DNA from: Sphingosinicella terrae
GTDB lineage: Bacteria; Pseudomonadota; Alphaproteobacteria; Sphingomonadales; Sphingomonadaceae
Assembly: GCF_003347635.1 (NCBI RefSeq)
Contig: NZ_QDFY01000003.1
Span: 186,001-250,000, forward strand
Direction of reading: 5' to 3'
Length of the DNA: 64,000 nt
Shown here: positions 61,963 to 64,000 of the stretch, in pieces
Numbering within the stretch: the stretch's first letter is position 1
Layout: the number at the start of each line of letters is the position of its first letter
Notes under the pieces: generated by a model
What the model was told of the DNA's origin: nothing
The model's database searches: none
What the model saw: only the letters and a program-made list of their open reading frames with translations
Position numbers and translations under genes: made by a program

Positions 61963-64000
61963 TCAGATCTCGACCTGTCCGGCGATCTGCTTGACCGTCA
62001 GCACGACGAACTCCGCCGGCTTGAGCGGCGCGAAGCCGACGACGACGTTGACGATGCCGAGATTCTGGTCGGTGGCGGTCGTCGTCGTCGCGTCGCACAG
62101 CACGAAATAGGCTTCGAGCTTGTTGCGGCTGGCGAAGGCGCCCTGGCGCATCAGCGAGTTCATGAAGGAGCCGGCGGCGAGCCGGATGCTCGCCCAGAGC
62201 GGCTCGGCGTTCGGCCTGAACACCGCGAACTTGAGGCCGCGATAGAGGCTTTCCTCGATGAACAGCATGGTGCGGCGCACCGGGATATATTTGTCGTCGA
62301 TATTGCCGGTGTCGTCCGATCCGATCATCGTCCGCGCGCCCCAGGCGACCGCGCCCGACGGGAACAGGCGGATGGCGTTCAGCGCCTTCGGATTGAGGAC
62401 GCCATTCTCCTCGTCGCTCATGTTGCGCTGGATCCCGACGATGCCGCGGATCGTCGCCTCGATCCCGGCCGGGGCGGTCCACACGCCGAAGCGGCTGTCG
62501 GTGCGCGCCATCAGCCCGGCGATCGACCCGCTCGGATCGACGAACCGGCCGGCGGGGACCGCGGCGTCGGGGATGCGCAGCCGCGGCCAGTAGACGGCGG
62601 CGTTGCGCGTCTCGACGCCGATCTTGAGCGACGCGACGCCGGCTTCCGCCGCGGCGATCGATCCCCAGTCGTCGTCGGGATCCACGAGCAGGATGGCGCG
62701 GCGCTTGGCGGCGAGCGCGCTCGCCGTTCCCCACAGGCCGCGCCGCTCGGCATTGGTCTGCCCTTCGGCGCGCGGCAGGACCATCAGGTTGAACGAATCG
62801 AGCACCGACTCGATCGTCCCGAACGCGGCCTGGTAATCGGCGAGCAGCGGCTCGGTGCCGTCGTCGCCGACATCGGCCGGCGCGGCATTGGTCTGCTTGC
62901 CGATCGGCGCGACCCCGCCCAGTCGGCCGAGCGAGTAGGCGGCGACATTCTGCGCCGCCGCCGCCTGGAAGATGCTGGCGGCGATGCTGGTCGCGGCGGT
63001 GGCGAGGGTGGTGCCCGCCCCCTCGTTGGGGCCGCCGAAACGCGGCGTGAGGGTCAGCCGCACACCCACCCGCCGCGCGTTCCAGCGGTCGGGGCGCAGC
63101 GCCGCGATCGATGCCGCCAATTCGTCGAGCGCGCGGCGGACATTGGCGAGGCTTCCGACCGGCGCCGGCGCGACGACGGCGGCGTCGGCATGCATCGGAT
63201 CGCCGGGCGTGCCGGTGATGCCGGTCGCCTGGTTCGGCGGCGGCGGCACCGGATCGGTCGGGTCGGTGAGGGTGAAGTCGGCGACGGTGCTCCGGTTCAG
63301 GCCGGCGAACGTCGCCAGCGAGTTGAGCCAGCCGATACCGGCCGGCTCCGCCGCCGCCGTGCCGATCCGCGCGCTGAGCCCGCTCGGCGCCGGCCGCGCC
63401 GGCCCGGTGGTGTCGATCTCGACGCCGCCCGCGGCGGTGCCGAGCATCAGCGACGTGGCGGCGTCGTTCACGACCGCCGGGGTGATGGCGACGGCGCCGT
63501 CCGGACTGGCGAATTGGAGCACCCGCCCGCCGGCAAACGCCTCGAACGTGCCGGTGGCGGCGACGGTCATGCCGATCAGGCCGTAGGCGGTGACGATGTT
63601 GGCTGCCATCGTCGCCGGCGTGTCGCCCGCGGCGAAGGTGGCGCGGACCGGGGGCCGGTTGCCGATCGAGACCATGAAGGCGCCGCCCGCGGGGGCCAGC
63701 GCGTTGACGCTCGCCTGGGCGGCGCCCGCCGGCGCGGCGGCGTAGATCCGTCCGCCGATCGACGCCCCGCTGATCGCGGCGGGCACGTTGAGATGTTCGA
63801 GGGTGACGAGGTTGCTGGTGCCGTCGACGATATTCGGCGCGTAGCGGGACGAGCCGGGATCGAGCGAGAGATTGGCGTGACTCTCGATGTCGGTGCGCTC
63901 GAAGCTGCCGTCGGGACGGAGACTGCTGCGATAGACGACGAGGTTGAAGGTCCGCTCCGGGCTCGACGTGTCGTAATTGACCTCGGCCCGGATCATGTTG
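61963..64000 (-). CDS. Contractile sheath protein (5' end cut by window edge)
   Basis: Sheath protein; the frame stays open to the right edge, so the N-terminus is missing and the ATG at 63996 (GNMIRAEVNYD) is internal. At least 678 residues are present. The C-terminal domain is canonical: RTDSRFGVWTAPAGIEATIRG, the SGAVAWGARTM segment and RRTMLFIEESLYRGLKFAVF, with ENGVLNPKALNAIRLFPSG. A long variable insertion occupies about residues 60-300. Contraction of this sheath drives the tube into a target membrane. It lies 40 nt upstream of the tube gene and anchors the whole minus-strand operon as an eCIS. Confidence 0.92.
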   Translation of the reverse strand, partial: NMIRAEVNYDTSSPERTFNLVVYRSSLRPDGSFERTDIESHANLSLDPGSSRYAPNIVDGTSNLVTLEHLNVPAAISGASIGGRIYAAAPAGAAQASVNALAPAGGAFMVSIGNRPPVRATFAAGDTPATMAANIVTAYGLIGMTVAATGTFEAFAGGRVLQFASPDGAVAITPAVVNDAATSLMLGTAAGGVEIDTTGPARPAPSGLSARIGTAAAEPAGIGWLNSLATFAGLNRSTVADFTLTDPTDPVPPPPNQATGITGTPGDPMHADAAVVAPAPVGSLANVRRALDELAASIAALRPDRWNARRVGVRLTLTPRFGGPNEGAGTTLATAATSIAASIFQAAAAQNVAAYSLGRLGGVAPIGKQTNAAPADVGDDGTEPLLADYQAAFGTIESVLDSFNLMVLPRAEGQTNAERRGLWGTASALAAKRRAILLVDPDDDWGSIAAAEAGVASLKIGVETRNAAVYWPRLRIPDAAVPAGRFVDPSGSIAGLMARTDSRFGVWTAPAGIEATIRGIVGIQRNMSDEENGVLNPKALNAIRLFPSGAVAWGARTMIGSDDTGNIDDKYIPVRRTMLFIEESLYRGLKFAVFRPNAEPLWASIRLAAGSFMNSLMRQGAFASRNKLEAYFVLCDATTTTATDQNLGIVNVVVGFAPLKPAEFVVLTVKQIAGQVEI

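Noticed and set aside
36904-64000. Prophage interpretation of the contractile tail locus
   Set aside because: No capsid, portal, terminase, lysis or integrase genes, and the presence of an AAA+ ATPase, DUF4255 cap and DUF4157 protein are eCIS hallmarks. The right edge is open, so this is not absolute.
1-64000. CRISPR array or cas genes
   Set aside because: No regularly spaced direct repeats; the only tandem repeat is protein-coding (21565-21852).

Overview
The window reads as a chromosome fragment of a high-GC alphaproteobacterium, most likely a member of the Sphingomonadales. The evidence is the style of L13/S9 and Zur, a MerC-Zur pair, a CtaA-type haem A synthase, and short palindromic intergenic repeats of the GTCATCCC...GGGATGAC type. 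No plasmid or prophage core genes were seen. Assignment below order level cannot be made from the sequence alone.

Layout. Positions 1-3091 (minus strand) hold ribosomal proteins S9 (cut by the left edge) and L13, a DUF2306 membrane protein, cutA and ctaA. Positions 3169-17387 (plus strand) are mostly housekeeping: a Zur-box-preceded MerC/zur pair, dxs, a PhoX-like phosphatase, a small GxxExxY cassette between inverted repeats, tlyA, an RND efflux pair, a TspO homologue, ubiK, a YbjN-like protein, proC, ilvE and tRNA-Gln(TTG). Positions 17388-36830 are accessory and regulatory: an orphan sensor histidine kinase, a tandem universal stress protein, a secreted protein with eight exact 12-residue repeats, a yczE/MocR pair around a repeat-rich operator, NIPSNAP, alpha/beta-hydrolase, azoreductase and LysR genes, a three-gene RND tripartite efflux operon divergent from a TetR gene over a near-ideal palindrome, a DUF481 protein and a DUF885 protein.

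The most interesting part is 36904-64000, a continuous minus-strand operon encoding an extracellular contractile injection system (eCIS, Afp/PVC-like). In transcription order it has sheath (5' end beyond the right edge), tube, a gp26-like Cys4 baseplate protein, a Pro/Ala-rich protein, an Afp16-like DUF4255 cap, an AAA+ ATPase, an Afp7-type protein with its LysM domain as a separate gene, a gpD-like hub, a gpV-like spike, a PAAR-like tip, gp25, two baseplate J proteins, a gpI protein fused to a beta-helix, a DUF6519/beta-helix protein, a PASTA protein and a 1250-residue DUF4157 protein carrying an HNH-like motif, which is the best payload candidate. Most junctions overlap or are under 25 nt apart. 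The exception is 59237-59612, a non-coding block closed by 23-nt imperfect inverted repeats and packed with perfect hairpins, which exactly fills the space between one gene's stop codon and the next gene's start. It is either a structured RNA or a small mobile element, and I could not match it to a known family.
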